64,000 nucleotides of DNA from Roseibium denhamense. GTDB taxonomy: Bacteria > Pseudomonadota > Alphaproteobacteria > Rhizobiales > Stappiaceae. The DNA lies in the NCBI RefSeq assembly GCF_009711415.1, contig NZ_SMLZ01000109.1, forward strand, positions 1 through 64,000, read 5' to 3'. The stretch's first letter is position 1. Each line of letters starts with the position of its first letter. Below are positions 9,266 to 17,697 of this stretch, piece by piece. Made by a program: the position numbers and the translations under genes. Under the pieces are notes generated by a model, which was given only the letters and a program-made list of their open reading frames with translations, was not told where the DNA came from and searched no databases.

Positions 9266-9628
9266 ATGAACAGACTTACAGCCCTTTTTTGCACGGCCGC
9301 AATGATCCTCTGGTCCGGAGCAAGCTTTGCTCAAGGAACAGGCTCGGAGGGTTATTTCCAGATTTATAACAACACTGCGAACAACGTTGTCATCGGTTTC
9401 TACACCAATGACGGAAGCGGCTGGAGCGACAACTGGCTGGATGTCGATCTGGAGCCAGGTGAAAATTCAAGGGCGGAGTTTTTCGCCGACACAGGCAATT
9501 GTGATCAGGTGTTCCAGGTCGGATGGCTTGGCGAAGACGATAGCGAAGTCTTGGATGACCCCATCAACATAGACATTTGCACAGCCAGCAATGTCTATCT
9601 CGATGACAACGAGATTTATTTCGACTAA
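9266..9628 (+). CDS. Small secreted acidic protein of unknown function
   Basis: This 120-residue protein has a clear signal peptide (MNRLTALFCTAAMILWSGASFAQ, cleaved near residue 23). The mature part of about 97 residues is strongly acidic, rich in aromatic residues and predicted beta-strands (YFQIYNNTANNVVIGFYTND and VGWLGEDDSEVLDDPI), with two cysteines that could form a disulfide. I do not recognise an established family. It has its own AAGGAAA ribosome site and is followed by a terminator, so it is probably monocistronic. Likely periplasmic or secreted. Confidence 0.8.
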   Translation: MNRLTALFCTAAMILWSGASFAQGTGSEGYFQIYNNTANNVVIGFYTNDGSGWSDNWLDVDLEPGENSRAEFFADTGNCDQVFQVGWLGEDDSEVLDDPINIDICTASNVYLDDNEIYFD

Positions 9629-9659
9629 ACCGCTGTCGACCGAACCTGATTTTTTGAAG

Positions 9660-9686
9660 ACGCGGACCTCAACGATCCGCGTTTTT
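9660..9686 (+). terminator. Rho-independent terminator after the small secreted protein
   Basis: ACGCGGA (9660-9666) pairs with TCCGCGT (9676-9682) around a nine-base loop and runs into five T residues. It lies 32 bases after the stop codon and isolates the small gene from the MaoC pair. Confidence 0.8.
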
Positions 9687-9703
9687 GTTGTGAATGTTGA
9701 ACA

Positions 9704-10162
9704 ATGGCCTCAGACCTGCACTTTGAAGACTTCGTCCCCGGGCAGACCTATGACCTTGGATCCGTCTGCGTCTCGAAGGACGAGATTGTCGCTTTCGCGG
9801 CAGAGTATGATCCCCAACCCTTTCACCTGGACGAGGAAGCAGGCCGCGCATCCATGCTGGGTGGGCTGGCCGCATCGGGCTGGCACACCTGTGCGATGGT
9901 GATGCGCCTTCTCGCCGACGGCTTGCTGAATAGATCGAGCAGCAAGGGCGCTCCGGGCGTTGACACAATTGAATGGAAGCGTCCTGTCTTTCCGGGCGAT
10001 ACATTGTCCGCCACCGCGACCATTCAAAAAGTCCGCTCGCTTGTGACGAAACCTGATCTCGGTCTGGTGTTTGTCCGGATTGCCGTTACCAATCAGGACG
10101 ATCTTCCCGTCCTGTTCTGGGAAAACCCGATCATGTTCGCCAAACGCGAGATGGCGCCATGA
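9704..10162 (+). CDS. MaoC-like hotdog-fold dehydratase (first of pair)
   Basis: This 152-residue protein is a single MaoC-type hotdog domain, the fold of (R)-specific enoyl-CoA hydratases. The DPQPFHLD segment (about residues 43-50) supplies the Asp/His catalytic pair, and AASGWHT follows. VNTIEWKRPVFPGDTL-like sequence forms the later strand. It overlaps the next gene by four bases (ATGA), and the two products are paralogous, which suggests a heteromeric enzyme. Substrate unknown. Confidence 0.87.
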   Translation: MASDLHFEDFVPGQTYDLGSVCVSKDEIVAFAAEYDPQPFHLDEEAGRASMLGGLAASGWHTCAMVMRLLADGLLNRSSSKGAPGVDTIEWKRPVFPGDTLSATATIQKVRSLVTKPDLGLVFVRIAVTNQDDLPVLFWENPIMFAKREMAP

Positions 10163-10638
10163 GCCAGTTCTTCGACGATATTGCCATTGGGGACCGGGCC
10201 GAACTCGGGAGCTACACATTCACACGGGAGAACATCCTCGCCTTTGCCGGGAAGTATGACCCGCAACCGTTTCACCTGAGTGAGGAAGAAGCCGCCCGCA
10301 CGCATTTCGGGCGGCTCGTTGCTTCCGGCTGGCACACCGCCTCTGTTTTCATGAAGCTCAATGTTGCGGCTATGAAAGCCCGCGCACAGGAGATGATCAA
10401 TGCTGGCCAGCGCCCCGCCCGCTTCGGCCCGTCGCCCGGTTTTTCAAACCTGAAGTGGATCAAACCGGTCTATCCGGGCGACACCTTGAGCTACAGGTCG
10501 ACCGTGACCGGAAAGACACCAAGCAAAAGCCGCCCGCAGTGGGGCCTGCTCCATTTCGATGTGGAAGCGCACAATCAGGACGGGGCATTGGCCTTTTGCT
10601 TTTGCGGAAAAGTGTTCGTGGAACGGCGCGGACTCTGA
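10159..10638 (+). CDS. MaoC-like hotdog-fold dehydratase (second of pair)
   Basis: This 159-residue paralogue of the preceding protein keeps the same DPQPFHLSEEEA catalytic region and the VASGWHTAS segment. A 10-20 residue insertion (AMKARAQEMINAGQRPARFG) lies before KWIKPVYPGDTL. Its ATG overlaps the stop of the upstream gene (ATGA), implying coupled translation. Two linked single-domain MaoC proteins commonly act on acyl-CoA or acyl-carrier substrates, but nothing nearby defines the pathway. Confidence 0.87.
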   Translation: MSQFFDDIAIGDRAELGSYTFTRENILAFAGKYDPQPFHLSEEEAARTHFGRLVASGWHTASVFMKLNVAAMKARAQEMINAGQRPARFGPSPGFSNLKWIKPVYPGDTLSYRSTVTGKTPSKSRPQWGLLHFDVEAHNQDGALAFCFCGKVFVERRGL

Positions 10639-10662
10639 TCAAAGTCCGCAGCCGCTTGTTCT

Positions 10663-11685
10663 TTATTGCGGCTTCCGGCCGTGAACCAGCATGGTCATTC
10701 CGGGGATCATCACACCGGTCTGGATATCTTCAAATCCGGCAGCTTCCATAAGTCCGGCGACATAGTCGCTGGTAATGGATTTTGCCTGCGGGTTGAAGGC
10801 CGTATGCTGGAGCTGCCAGAGTGCGGCCAGTTTCGGGCCGTCCCTGTTTTCGTCCACCATGAAGTCATGCACCATGTAACGGCCACCGGCTGATAGCGTT
10901 TCATACGCCTTGCGGACAAGGCCGGGTATGGCTGTTCCCGGCACACCTGAATAAAGGTATGACATCAGGACCGCATCCGCGCGATCCGGCCAGCTGTCCT
11001 TCAGCGCATTGCCGGGCTGGTAGCTGATCCGCTCCGAAAGCCCCTCCCCTTCGATGAAACCGGCACCGACCTTGGCCACATTTGGAAAATCCAAAATGGT
11101 GGAGGAAAGGTCCGGATAGGCTTTGCACAAGGAGATGGAAAACGCTCCGGTACCGCCACCAACATCAAGCAAGGTACGGGCGCTGGACAGATCCACCATC
11201 TTGGCAAGGCTGCGCCCCGGCCCCAGCGATCCAGCATGCTGAGACTTCGAATAGAGCCGCGCCTGCTCCGGATCGCTGAACCAGTCTTCATAAGAGGCAA
11301 TCTGGTCAGGCTTCAACGTGCCGGTCAGCGCCCCGTTCAACTGTGTCAGAAACGGATACATTTGCTGGTCAATCTGGAACCGCAAATAGTCCCCGAAGTC
11401 ATACTTACGGCCCTTGACGAGAAAGGCCTCCGCTGCCGGCGAATTCTTGAATGCCGCACCGTCCTTTTCAACCAGGCCAAGGGCTGTCAACGCGGTCAGC
11501 AATGTAGTTGCACGATCCACATGCAAGCCGCACTTCTCTGCAACTTTTTCCGGATTCATAGTTGTTTCGGACAATACGGAGAAAAGATCTACATGAAGCG
11601 CTGAAAAAAGAGCTTTCGACCCCATAAATGCAAAAGCAATATCTGAGATCGACTCAGCTGTTTCAAGTGGCTTGACTGCCAACAT
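10663..11685 (-). CDS. SAM-dependent O-methyltransferase (acetylserotonin/caffeate OMT-like)
   Basis: The first 100 residues form a winged-helix dimerisation domain. The SAM-binding motif LLDVGGGTGAFSISL (around residue 170) and the motif FPNVAKVG follow. GRYMVHDFMVDENRDGP near residue 270 is the usual post-motif strand of this plant-OMT/HIOMT-like superfamily (340 residues here). Bacterial members methylate phenolic or polyketide hydroxyls and bacteriochlorophyll or carotenoid intermediates. The substrate is not predictable. A strong GGGAGGAA ribosome site precedes the ATG, and a terminator-like hairpin lies about 30 bases upstream of the start. Confidence 0.85.
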   Translation of the reverse strand: MLAVKPLETAESISDIAFAFMGSKALFSALHVDLFSVLSETTMNPEKVAEKCGLHVDRATTLLTALTALGLVEKDGAAFKNSPAAEAFLVKGRKYDFGDYLRFQIDQQMYPFLTQLNGALTGTLKPDQIASYEDWFSDPEQARLYSKSQHAGSLGPGRSLAKMVDLSSARTLLDVGGGTGAFSISLCKAYPDLSSTILDFPNVAKVGAGFIEGEGLSERISYQPGNALKDSWPDRADAVLMSYLYSGVPGTAIPGLVRKAYETLSAGGRYMVHDFMVDENRDGPKLAALWQLQHTAFNPQAKSITSDYVAGLMEAAGFEDIQTGVMIPGMTMLVHGRKPQ

Positions 11686-11712
11686 ACAAATTCCTCCCGG
11701 AAATAAACTTCC

Positions 11713-11754
11713 AAAAAATGTGATTCCGCTCGCAAAAACGCGGAAAAATCACAT
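11713..11754 (-). terminator. T-tailed hairpin between GNAT gene and O-methyltransferase
   Basis: Read on the minus strand, ATGTGATT plus CCGC pairs with GCGG plus AATCACAT, with a small T bulge and a ten-base loop, and runs into six T residues. It lies 70 bases after the GNAT stop, so it may end that operon. It also lies only about 28 bases before the O-methyltransferase ATG, so a transcript starting upstream of it would have to pass through it. That makes leader attenuation an alternative. Confidence 0.65.
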
Positions 11755-11823
11755 AACGGGCAGAACTATAGGCAGTCTGTGTTGCATTGCAAATTTTGGC
11801 AAGGACCAGGCGGTGCGGCCCGC

Positions 11824-12303
11824 TTAAAGGGCCCGTGAGAACAGGATCTCGTCGCGGATTTCGATACCATAGTCACCGCGCAGCGGGATCTCCGGCTTCT
11901 TTTCCCGTTCCGCATCGATCACACCACGTGCCACCCGCTCAAAACGGAAGCCGCGCCGCTGATAAAACCGGAAGGCATCGAGATTATCGTTGGAGGTCCG
12001 GACAGTCAGCCGGTCGATGCCGTTCTGTCTGGCATCGTCAACGACCGCATCGAGTAAGAGCGTTCCCGTCCCGCCCCAACGGTTCAGGGAATCCAGTGTG
12101 AGAATTTCCCATTCCGCATCCCGCTTGATCAGCGTCACGAGCCCGACAAGATCAGAGCCTTCATAAGCAACAAACCCGGGAAGCGCAGACGCATCAATTA
12201 TCTGTCCGTCTAAAAGCATCTCGGGTCCGGCCCAGCGATCCGCAAGCAGCTGGTAGACATCTGGCTTGTCATCCTCTCTGATCGGATGGGTAATCACGCT
12301 CAT
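11824..12303 (-). CDS. GNAT family N-acetyltransferase
   Basis: This 159-residue protein has the GNAT core: LVGLVTLIKRDAEWEILTL (strands 3-4), then the acetyl-CoA-binding RWGGTGTLLLDAVVDDARQNG loop-helix and DAFRFYQRRGFRFE near the end, the usual site of the conserved Tyr. It probably transfers an acetyl group to a small amine, but the substrate cannot be inferred. It starts nine bases after bluB and is likely the last gene of an mtnP/apt-bluB transcript. Confidence 0.83.
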   Translation of the reverse strand: MSVITHPIREDDKPDVYQLLADRWAGPEMLLDGQIIDASALPGFVAYEGSDLVGLVTLIKRDAEWEILTLDSLNRWGGTGTLLLDAVVDDARQNGIDRLTVRTSNDNLDAFRFYQRRGFRFERVARGVIDAEREKKPEIPLRGDYGIEIRDEILFSRAL

Positions 12304-12312
12304 CTCTTGGCC

Positions 12313-12978
12313 TCAACGGTATATCAGACGGGATGCTAGGGGCGTCCGGGCTTGCCAACGCGCCCGTTCAAGTTCGGGATCTATGTGTTCTTCTTGCGGA
12401 TATCCAACGCACAAATAAGCCACAAGTCGCCAATCAGGGTCAACGTCAAGGGCTCGCGTGACCTCAACCGGGTCCAGGATCGAGACCCAACCGACCCCCA
12501 CACCTTCCGTGCGGGCCGCAAGCCACAGCGTGTGAATCATGCTGACGGTGGAGTAGGCCAAGGTCTCCGGCATGCTCATCCGCCCAAGGCCGTCCCCCTG
12601 TTCCGGGTTATCTTCGGAGAAAATCGCAAGATGAACAGGAGCTTCCTTGAGACCGGACAGCTTTAACTGGCGGTATAGGCGGCCCTTCTCACCGTCATAC
12701 TGACCGGCGGCGATTTCGTTTTCGGCCTCGAAGGACTGGATGATTGCAGATCGGCGGATTTCATCCGAGACAATAACGATCCTCCAAGGCTGGCTGTTGC
12801 CAACCGAGGGAGCAAGATCAGCGAGTGCGAGAATGCGATCAAGAACAGGCCCGGGAACGGGATCGGGCAAGAACCTGCGGACGTCCCGGCGCCAGCGCAG
12901 AAGGGTCTCGAACTCTGACCGGAATGCCCCGGAGAACACCGGGGCCAGCCGTTCGTTATTGCCGCTTTGGTCCGTCAC
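12313..12978 (-). CDS. bluB: 5,6-dimethylbenzimidazole synthase
   Basis: BluB is a flavin-destroying nitroreductase-fold enzyme that converts FMNH2 and oxygen into dimethylbenzimidazole, the lower ligand of vitamin B12. The 221-residue sequence has FMN-phosphate-binding RRDVRRFLPDPVP near residue 30, LAPSVGNSQPWR (about 55-66), and the C-terminal GVGVGWVSILDP of the family. No other cobalamin gene is nearby. It starts three bases after apt, indicating co-transcription with purine salvage genes. Confidence 0.93.
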   Translation of the reverse strand: MTDQSGNNERLAPVFSGAFRSEFETLLRWRRDVRRFLPDPVPGPVLDRILALADLAPSVGNSQPWRIVIVSDEIRRSAIIQSFEAENEIAAGQYDGEKGRLYRQLKLSGLKEAPVHLAIFSEDNPEQGDGLGRMSMPETLAYSTVSMIHTLWLAARTEGVGVGWVSILDPVEVTRALDVDPDWRLVAYLCVGYPQEEHIDPELERARWQARTPLASRLIYR

Positions 12979-12981
12979 AGG

Positions 12982-13530
12982 TTAATGACCGGGAAATTCC
13001 ACCAACGTGCGGACAGGGACATTCAAAGCTTCGATCTTCTTACGCCCCCCAAGATCCGGAAGGTCGACGATGAAACAGGCGGCAACGATGTTAGCGCCCA
13101 TGGACTTGAGCAACTTGCACGCCGCCTCGGCCGTTCCGCCAGTCGCAATCAAATCGTCGACAACAATCACGCGATCCCCAGGCTGGATTGCGTCCTTATG
13201 CATTTCCATTTCATCAAGACCATATTCCAGGGAATAGGCAATACGGACTGTTTCGTGAGGGAGCTTGCCTTTCTTGCGGATTGGCACAAATCCCGCCGAC
13301 AGCTGATGCGCAACCGCGCCGCCAAGGATAAAGCCGCGTGCCTCGATCCCTGCAATCTGGTCAACCTTGGATCCGGCCCATGGCTGAACCAGCGCGTCGA
13401 CCGCCCGGCGGAATGCCCTTGCGTTTCCAAGCAAGGTCGTGATGTCCCGGAACAGGATACCCTCTTTCGGGTAATCCTTGATGGTTCTGATGGCAGCGAG
13501 CAATTCATCCTGGATCGTTTGATCAACCAT
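12982..13530 (-). CDS. apt: Adenine phosphoribosyltransferase
   Basis: This 182-residue enzyme makes AMP from adenine and PRPP in the cytoplasm. The PRPP-binding motif [17 protein letters not shown] (about residues 120-136) is intact, as are the N-terminal [15 protein letters not shown] and [13 protein letters not shown] segments. The length is standard for the family. Adenine is released by the upstream neighbour, MTA phosphorylase, so the two genes form a salvage pair. bluB follows after three bases. Confidence 0.96.
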   Translation of the reverse strand: MVDQTIQDELLAAIRTIKDYPKEGILFRDITTLLGNARAFRRAVDALVQPWAGSKVDQIAGIEARGFILGGAVAHQLSAGFVPIRKKGKLPHETVRIAYSLEYGLDEMEMHKDAIQPGDRVIVVDDLIATGGTAEAACKLLKSMGANIVAACFIVDLPDLGGRKKIEALNVPVRTLVEFPGH

Positions 13531-13656
13531 GTGGTTCTCTTTCTTGGACCATCAAAAATCGCGCAAAGTACGGACATCAGCTGCGTCGACGGTCGGTTAT
13601 ATCAAGGAAAAGGAACGCGTCGAAGCAAATTCGCGCAGCCCTATAAGCGCGTTAGC

Positions 13657-14538
13657 TCAGCCGGCTTTCGAGAGAATGCGCCCCGCCACAGCATCCAGCT
13701 TGGCCAATAGGGCAGGATCCCGTTTGTCAGCCGCCGTCATCATTGCAAACTCGAGTGCGGTATCGGATCCCGCCGGACAGCTTTGATGGTTTTTCGGGAA
13801 ATCCCGGGCAACACGTCCGACCAGCCGTTGCGCGTTTTCCGCATTGTCATGCAGCACCTTGATGATGGCCTGGATATCGACCTCACCATGGTCGGGATGC
13901 CAGCTGTCGTAGTCTGTCACCATTGCAACGGTCGCGTAGCAGATCTCCGCTTCCCGCGCGAGCTTGGCTTCCGGCATGTTCGTCATGCCAATGACGTCGC
14001 AACCCCAGGACCGGTAAAGCTCACTCTCTGCAAGCGAGGAAAACTGCGGTCCTTCCATTGCCAGGTAGGTCCCGCCCTTGTGGTACTTGAGCCCTTCGGC
14101 TTCAGCGGCAGCGGCAACGGCATCAACAAGTTTGGGGCTCACCGGCGTTGCCATGGAGACGTGGGCCACGCATCCGGATCCAAAGAAACTTTTCTCCCGC
14201 GCAATCGTGCGGTCAATGAACTGGTCCACCAGAACAAACATGCCCGGCTCGTGCTGCTCCTTCAGGGAGCCGCACGCGGAGACCGATAGCAAGTCGGTTA
14301 CGCCGCACCGCTTCATCACATCGATGTTGGCGCGGTAGTTGATCGTGCTCGGTGAATAGACATGACCACGTCCATGACGGGGCAGAAAGACGATCTTGAG
14401 ACCATTGATCCGGCCAATCCGCACCGCATCTGACGGCGCACCCCAAGGACTGGAAACCTCAATCCACTGACTGTCCTCCAGACCCGGCAGATCGTAAATG
14501 CCCGAGCCGCCGATAATTCCAAGTACCGCGTCAGTCAT
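13657..14538 (-). CDS. mtnP: S-methyl-5'-thioadenosine phosphorylase
   Basis: The 293-residue product splits methylthioadenosine with phosphate into adenine and methylthioribose-1-phosphate. Family motifs are GIIGGSGIYDLPGLE at residues 7-21, RHGRGHVYSPSTINYRAN (about 54-71), TYLAMEGPQFSSLAES and the GMTNMPEAKLAREAE loop. It belongs to the phosphorylase (PNP/MTAP) superfamily. apt lies 126 bases downstream, and mtnA, which acts on the other product, is found at 43.9 kb. Confidence 0.95.
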   Translation of the reverse strand: MTDAVLGIIGGSGIYDLPGLEDSQWIEVSSPWGAPSDAVRIGRINGLKIVFLPRHGRGHVYSPSTINYRANIDVMKRCGVTDLLSVSACGSLKEQHEPGMFVLVDQFIDRTIAREKSFFGSGCVAHVSMATPVSPKLVDAVAAAAEAEGLKYHKGGTYLAMEGPQFSSLAESELYRSWGCDVIGMTNMPEAKLAREAEICYATVAMVTDYDSWHPDHGEVDIQAIIKVLHDNAENAQRLVGRVARDFPKNHQSCPAGSDTALEFAMMTAADKRDPALLAKLDAVAGRILSKAG

Positions 14539-14604
14539 ATGTTTCCCTCAGAACCCTTCAGTCTTTCTGATTGCTTAGCAAGCCATCAGTCAAAAGAACA
14601 GCCC

Positions 14605-14634
14605 ACAAAAAAGGCGGGCCGAATGGCCCGCCTT
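14605..14634 (-). terminator. Rho-independent terminator of the petABC operon
   Basis: A perfect ten-base stem (AAGGCGGGCC at 14611-14620 with GGCCCGCCTT at 14625-14634) has a four-base loop. On the minus strand it runs into a T-run. It lies 29 bases after the petC stop and before mtnP. Confidence 0.9.
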
Positions 14635-14662
14635 CAAATCTTTAGATCGTTGTCACACGCCT

Positions 14663-15502
14663 TTAGTGTTCGACGTTCCGCCACAGTTTTTTCTTTGTGA
14701 AATACAACATGCCGGCAAAGACAATCAGGAAGATCATAACCCGGAAGCCAATCTTCTTGCGGTCTTCAAGGTGTGGCTCGGCTGCCCACATCATGAAAGC
14801 TGCCACGTCGCGCGCGTAGTTTTCAACCGTCATGGGAGTGCCGTCGGTATACTCAATGCTGTCCTCATACAATGGCGGGGCCATTGAGATGAACTGCCCT
14901 GCAAGGAATGAGTGATTGTAGTACTGCCCATCCGGCACTTCCATCCCCTCCGGCGGCTCTTCATAACCGGTTAGCAGGGAGTAGATATAATCCGGACCGT
15001 TTTCCTGATACTGCGTGAAAATGTCAAACACGAAGTTCGGGAAACCGCGCTGAGGAGCCCTGGCTTTCGCAAGCAGCGAGAAGTCCGGCGGATAGGCGCC
15101 ATTGTTCGATGCACGGGCCGCTTGCTCATTCGGAAAGGGTGACGGGAAGCGGTCTGCCAAAATGGCAGGACGCTCAAACATGTCACCAAAATCGTCAGGA
15201 CCGTCCTCGACGATGTAATCTGCGGCAATTACCTTTGCCTGGTCTTCCGTAAAGCCCGGACCGCCATCTTCGGCAAGGTTGCGGAATGCAACCCGGCTCA
15301 AAGCGTGGCACGCAGAGCAATTTTCCTGGAAAACTTTAAAACCGCGCTGAAGCTGGCCTCGGTCATAGTATCCGAACGGGCCTGCGAAGGACCAATTCTG
15401 ATAGTCGATCTCAACCTTCGCACCGGCAGCAAGCGCTGGGGTTGCGATGGCGAGAGCCGCCACCGCTGCAAGGGAACGAACCATATTGATCATGGTGCTC
15501 AT
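14663..15502 (-). CDS. petC: Ubiquinol-cytochrome c reductase cytochrome c1 subunit
   Basis: The 279-residue precursor has a signal peptide (cleaved near PALAAGA, about residue 26), the CSACH haem c attachment site at about residues 57-61, and a C-terminal membrane anchor (VMIFLIVFAGMLYF). The downstream QFISMAPPL segment carries the likely axial Met. It accepts electrons from the Rieske centre and passes them to soluble or membrane cytochrome c. It is a separate gene, not fused to cytochrome b as in Bradyrhizobium. It starts 28 bases after petB. Confidence 0.95.
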   Translation of the reverse strand: MSTMINMVRSLAAVAALAIATPALAAGAKVEIDYQNWSFAGPFGYYDRGQLQRGFKVFQENCSACHALSRVAFRNLAEDGGPGFTEDQAKVIAADYIVEDGPDDFGDMFERPAILADRFPSPFPNEQAARASNNGAYPPDFSLLAKARAPQRGFPNFVFDIFTQYQENGPDYIYSLLTGYEEPPEGMEVPDGQYYNHSFLAGQFISMAPPLYEDSIEYTDGTPMTVENYARDVAAFMMWAAEPHLEDRKKIGFRVMIFLIVFAGMLYFTKKKLWRNVEH

Positions 15503-15530
15503 TGTCTCAAATAACTCCTGATCGGTTCGC

Positions 15531-16805
15531 TTACTTGGTTTCCGGAGCGGAAACGGCGGCAGCAGGCGTCCCAGACCCAGCGGATCCTGACTTCAGGACC
15601 GAGTCTGCGATAGACGCTGGCAGCGGCAATGGTTTTTCAAGGAACCCAAGGACCGGCAGGACCACCAGGAAGTACGCAAAGTAGATGGTGGTGCAGATCT
15701 GGGACATGATCACATAGATTCCCTCAGCTGGCATCGCGCCAAGGTAACCCAGGACAACCGCGTTTGCAGCAAAGATCCAGAAGAACTGCTTGAACAGCGG
15801 ACGGTAGGCACCGGAGCGCACCTTGGAGGTGTCGAGCCATGGCAGGATGAACAGAACGGCAATCGCACCGAACATCAGAACAACACCGCCAAGTTTGTCC
15901 GGGACAGCACGCAGGATCGCGTAGAACGGCAGGAAGTACCACTCCGGAACGATGTGCGCAGGTGTAACCAGCGGATTCGCTTCGATGTAGTTATCCGCGT
16001 GCCCCAGATAGTTCGGCAGATAGAACACGAAATACGCGAAGAATATCATGAACACGATAATCGCGAACAAGTCCTTGATCGTGTAGTACGGGTGGAACGG
16101 CACCGTGTCCTGCTTTGTCTTCGGCTGAACGCCAGTCGGGTTGTTGTTGCCCGTCGTGTGGAAAGCCCACACGTGCAGCAGCACCACGCCGAAGATCATG
16201 AACGGCAGCAGATAGTGCAGAGAGAAGAAGCGTGTCAGCGTCGGGTTGTCGACTGCAAAGCCACCCCACAGCCAAACCACGATTGTCTCACCAACCAGCG
16301 GGATCGCCGAGAACAGGTTGGTAATAACGGTAGCACCCCAGAAAGACATCTGACCCCATGGCAGCACGTAGCCCATGAAGGCGGTCGCCATCATGATGAG
16401 GAAGATGATCACACCCAGGATCCACGAGATTTCGCGGGGCGCCTTGTATGATCCGTAGTACAATCCGCGGAAGATGTGGATGTACACGGCCACAAAGAAC
16501 ATCGATGCGCCATTGGCGTGCAGGTACCGCAAAAGCCAACCGAAGTTCACATCACGCATGATATGCTCGACGCTGTCGAACGCAGCCGATGTGCTTGCGG
16601 TGTAGTGCATGACCAGCACGATCCCGGTGAGGATCTGAGCGATCAGGATGAAGAAAAGAATACCGCCGAAAGTCCAGAAGTAGTTCAGGTTCTTCGGGGT
16701 AGGAAAGTCGACGAACGAACCGCGGACGAGCGAAATGACCGGCAAACGGCTTTCGAGCCATTTCGCCGCGGCGCTCTGCGGTACATAATTAGAATGTCCA
16801 GCCAT
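15531..16805 (-). CDS. petB: Ubiquinol-cytochrome c reductase cytochrome b subunit
   Basis: This 424-residue integral membrane protein binds two b haems and carries both quinone sites. Haem-ligand histidines lie in [14 protein letters not shown] and [17 protein letters not shown], and the quinol-oxidation motif PEWY occurs in [15 protein letters not shown]. About eight membrane spans are visible. An Ala/Pro/Ser-rich C-terminal tail of about 20 residues ends the protein. It lies 24 bases after petA and 28 before petC. Confidence 0.97.
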   Translation of the reverse strand: MAGHSNYVPQSAAAKWLESRLPVISLVRGSFVDFPTPKNLNYFWTFGGILFFILIAQILTGIVLVMHYTASTSAAFDSVEHIMRDVNFGWLLRYLHANGASMFFVAVYIHIFRGLYYGSYKAPREISWILGVIIFLIMMATAFMGYVLPWGQMSFWGATVITNLFSAIPLVGETIVVWLWGGFAVDNPTLTRFFSLHYLLPFMIFGVVLLHVWAFHTTGNNNPTGVQPKTKQDTVPFHPYYTIKDLFAIIVFMIFFAYFVFYLPNYLGHADNYIEANPLVTPAHIVPEWYFLPFYAILRAVPDKLGGVVLMFGAIAVLFILPWLDTSKVRSGAYRPLFKQFFWIFAANAVVLGYLGAMPAEGIYVIMSQICTTIYFAYFLVVLPVLGFLEKPLPLPASIADSVLKSGSAGSGTPAAAVSAPETK

Positions 16806-16829
16806 GGCTGCCTCCTTTGACCCTTGCGA

Positions 16830-17390
16830 TTAACCGATCCGAAGTGTGGTATCGGACACGAACTCAAGCGGCGGGATAAGCAAATTCTCTGGTGCGGGAC
16901 CTTTGCGAATGCGGCCTGCGGTATCGTAGTGCGACCCGTGGCACGGGCAGAACCAGCCATCGTATTCGCCAGCATCCCCAATCGGAACGCAGCCCAGGTG
17001 GGTACAAATGCCGACCTGAACCAGCCAGTTCTCCTTGCCTACAACACCACGGTTGGCATCGGTCGCTTCTGCATCAGCCGGAAGGTTAGCATTACGCGCC
17101 AGCGGATCGGGCAAATCGGAAAGCGGAACGGATTGCGCTTCCTCGATCTCTGCCACGGTGCGGTTCCGGATAAAGACCGGCTTTCCGCGCCACTGAACTG
17201 TGATTGACTGCCCCTCTTCCACGGCAGAAGTGTCGACTTCGATCGAAGCCAGGGCCAAAGCGGAGGCATCAGGGTTCATCTGGTCGATGAATGGCCATGC
17301 CAATGCGCCAGCGCCCACGACGCCCATGGCGCCGGTCGCAATGTAGAGGAAATCGCGGCGGTTTGGTTCCGCCTGATCCGTATGTGCCAA
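16830..17390 (-). CDS. petA: Ubiquinol-cytochrome c reductase Rieske iron-sulfur subunit
   Basis: The two cluster-binding boxes CTHLGCVP and CPCHGSHYD identify the Rieske [2Fe-2S] protein. A twin-arginine motif ([11 protein letters not shown]) followed by a hydrophobic stretch is its Tat-exported membrane anchor. I place the start at the TTG at 17390 ([14 protein letters not shown]), because GAGAGGA lies seven bases upstream and the resulting 186-residue protein has normal family length. The frame stays open to 17546, which would add 52 unconserved-looking residues. First gene of petABC. Confidence 0.94.
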   Translation of the reverse strand: MAHTDQAEPNRRDFLYIATGAMGVVGAGALAWPFIDQMNPDASALALASIEVDTSAVEEGQSITVQWRGKPVFIRNRTVAEIEEAQSVPLSDLPDPLARNANLPADAEATDANRGVVGKENWLVQVGICTHLGCVPIGDAGEYDGWFCPCHGSHYDTAGRIRKGPAPENLLIPPLEFVSDTTLRIG

Positions 17391-17697
17391 GGTCGCGTCC
17401 TCTCGAAACCTGTTCAACTTGCACCGATAGCCCGCATCATGACGCGCTATCTCTCTGGCGAAGAAGATAGCCGAAACCATGCCGGGCTCAACGGTGCGCA
17501 AGTGCGGCAGATTTCCGCACTCGCCAAACGGTGTGTCTTTTTGCACCCTTCGAATGACTTGTCCAGTTCAACAAGCTGCCCAAAACGCAAATGTCGCAGA
17601 CAAAGACCACATCAGTGCCGTTTTTTGGCCGCCATTGAACCAAGCAATGCAAAACCGGCTCTCGGCAAGAACCGGTTTTGCTTTTTGTAGGCGTTTC
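17391..17697. other. Intergenic region upstream of petABC
   Basis: This 307-base gap must hold the petABC promoter (minus strand) and the terminator of the ABC transporter gene. Apart from the inverted repeat at 17649-17681, I see no further gene or recognisable operator. Confidence 0.6.
17649..17681 (-). terminator. Inverted repeat after ABC half-transporter gene
   Basis: GCAAAACCGG (17649-17658) and CCGGTTTTGC (17672-17681) form a perfect ten-base stem with a 13-base loop. It starts 17 bases after the transporter stop. The T residues lie inside the distal arm on the minus strand, while a TTTTT run follows on the plus strand, so it could act in both directions. Confidence 0.6.

Noticed and set aside
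12967-13710. Plus-strand 247-residue ORF
   Set aside because: Antisense to apt and the apt/mtnP gap; apt carries its PRPP motif on the minus strand.
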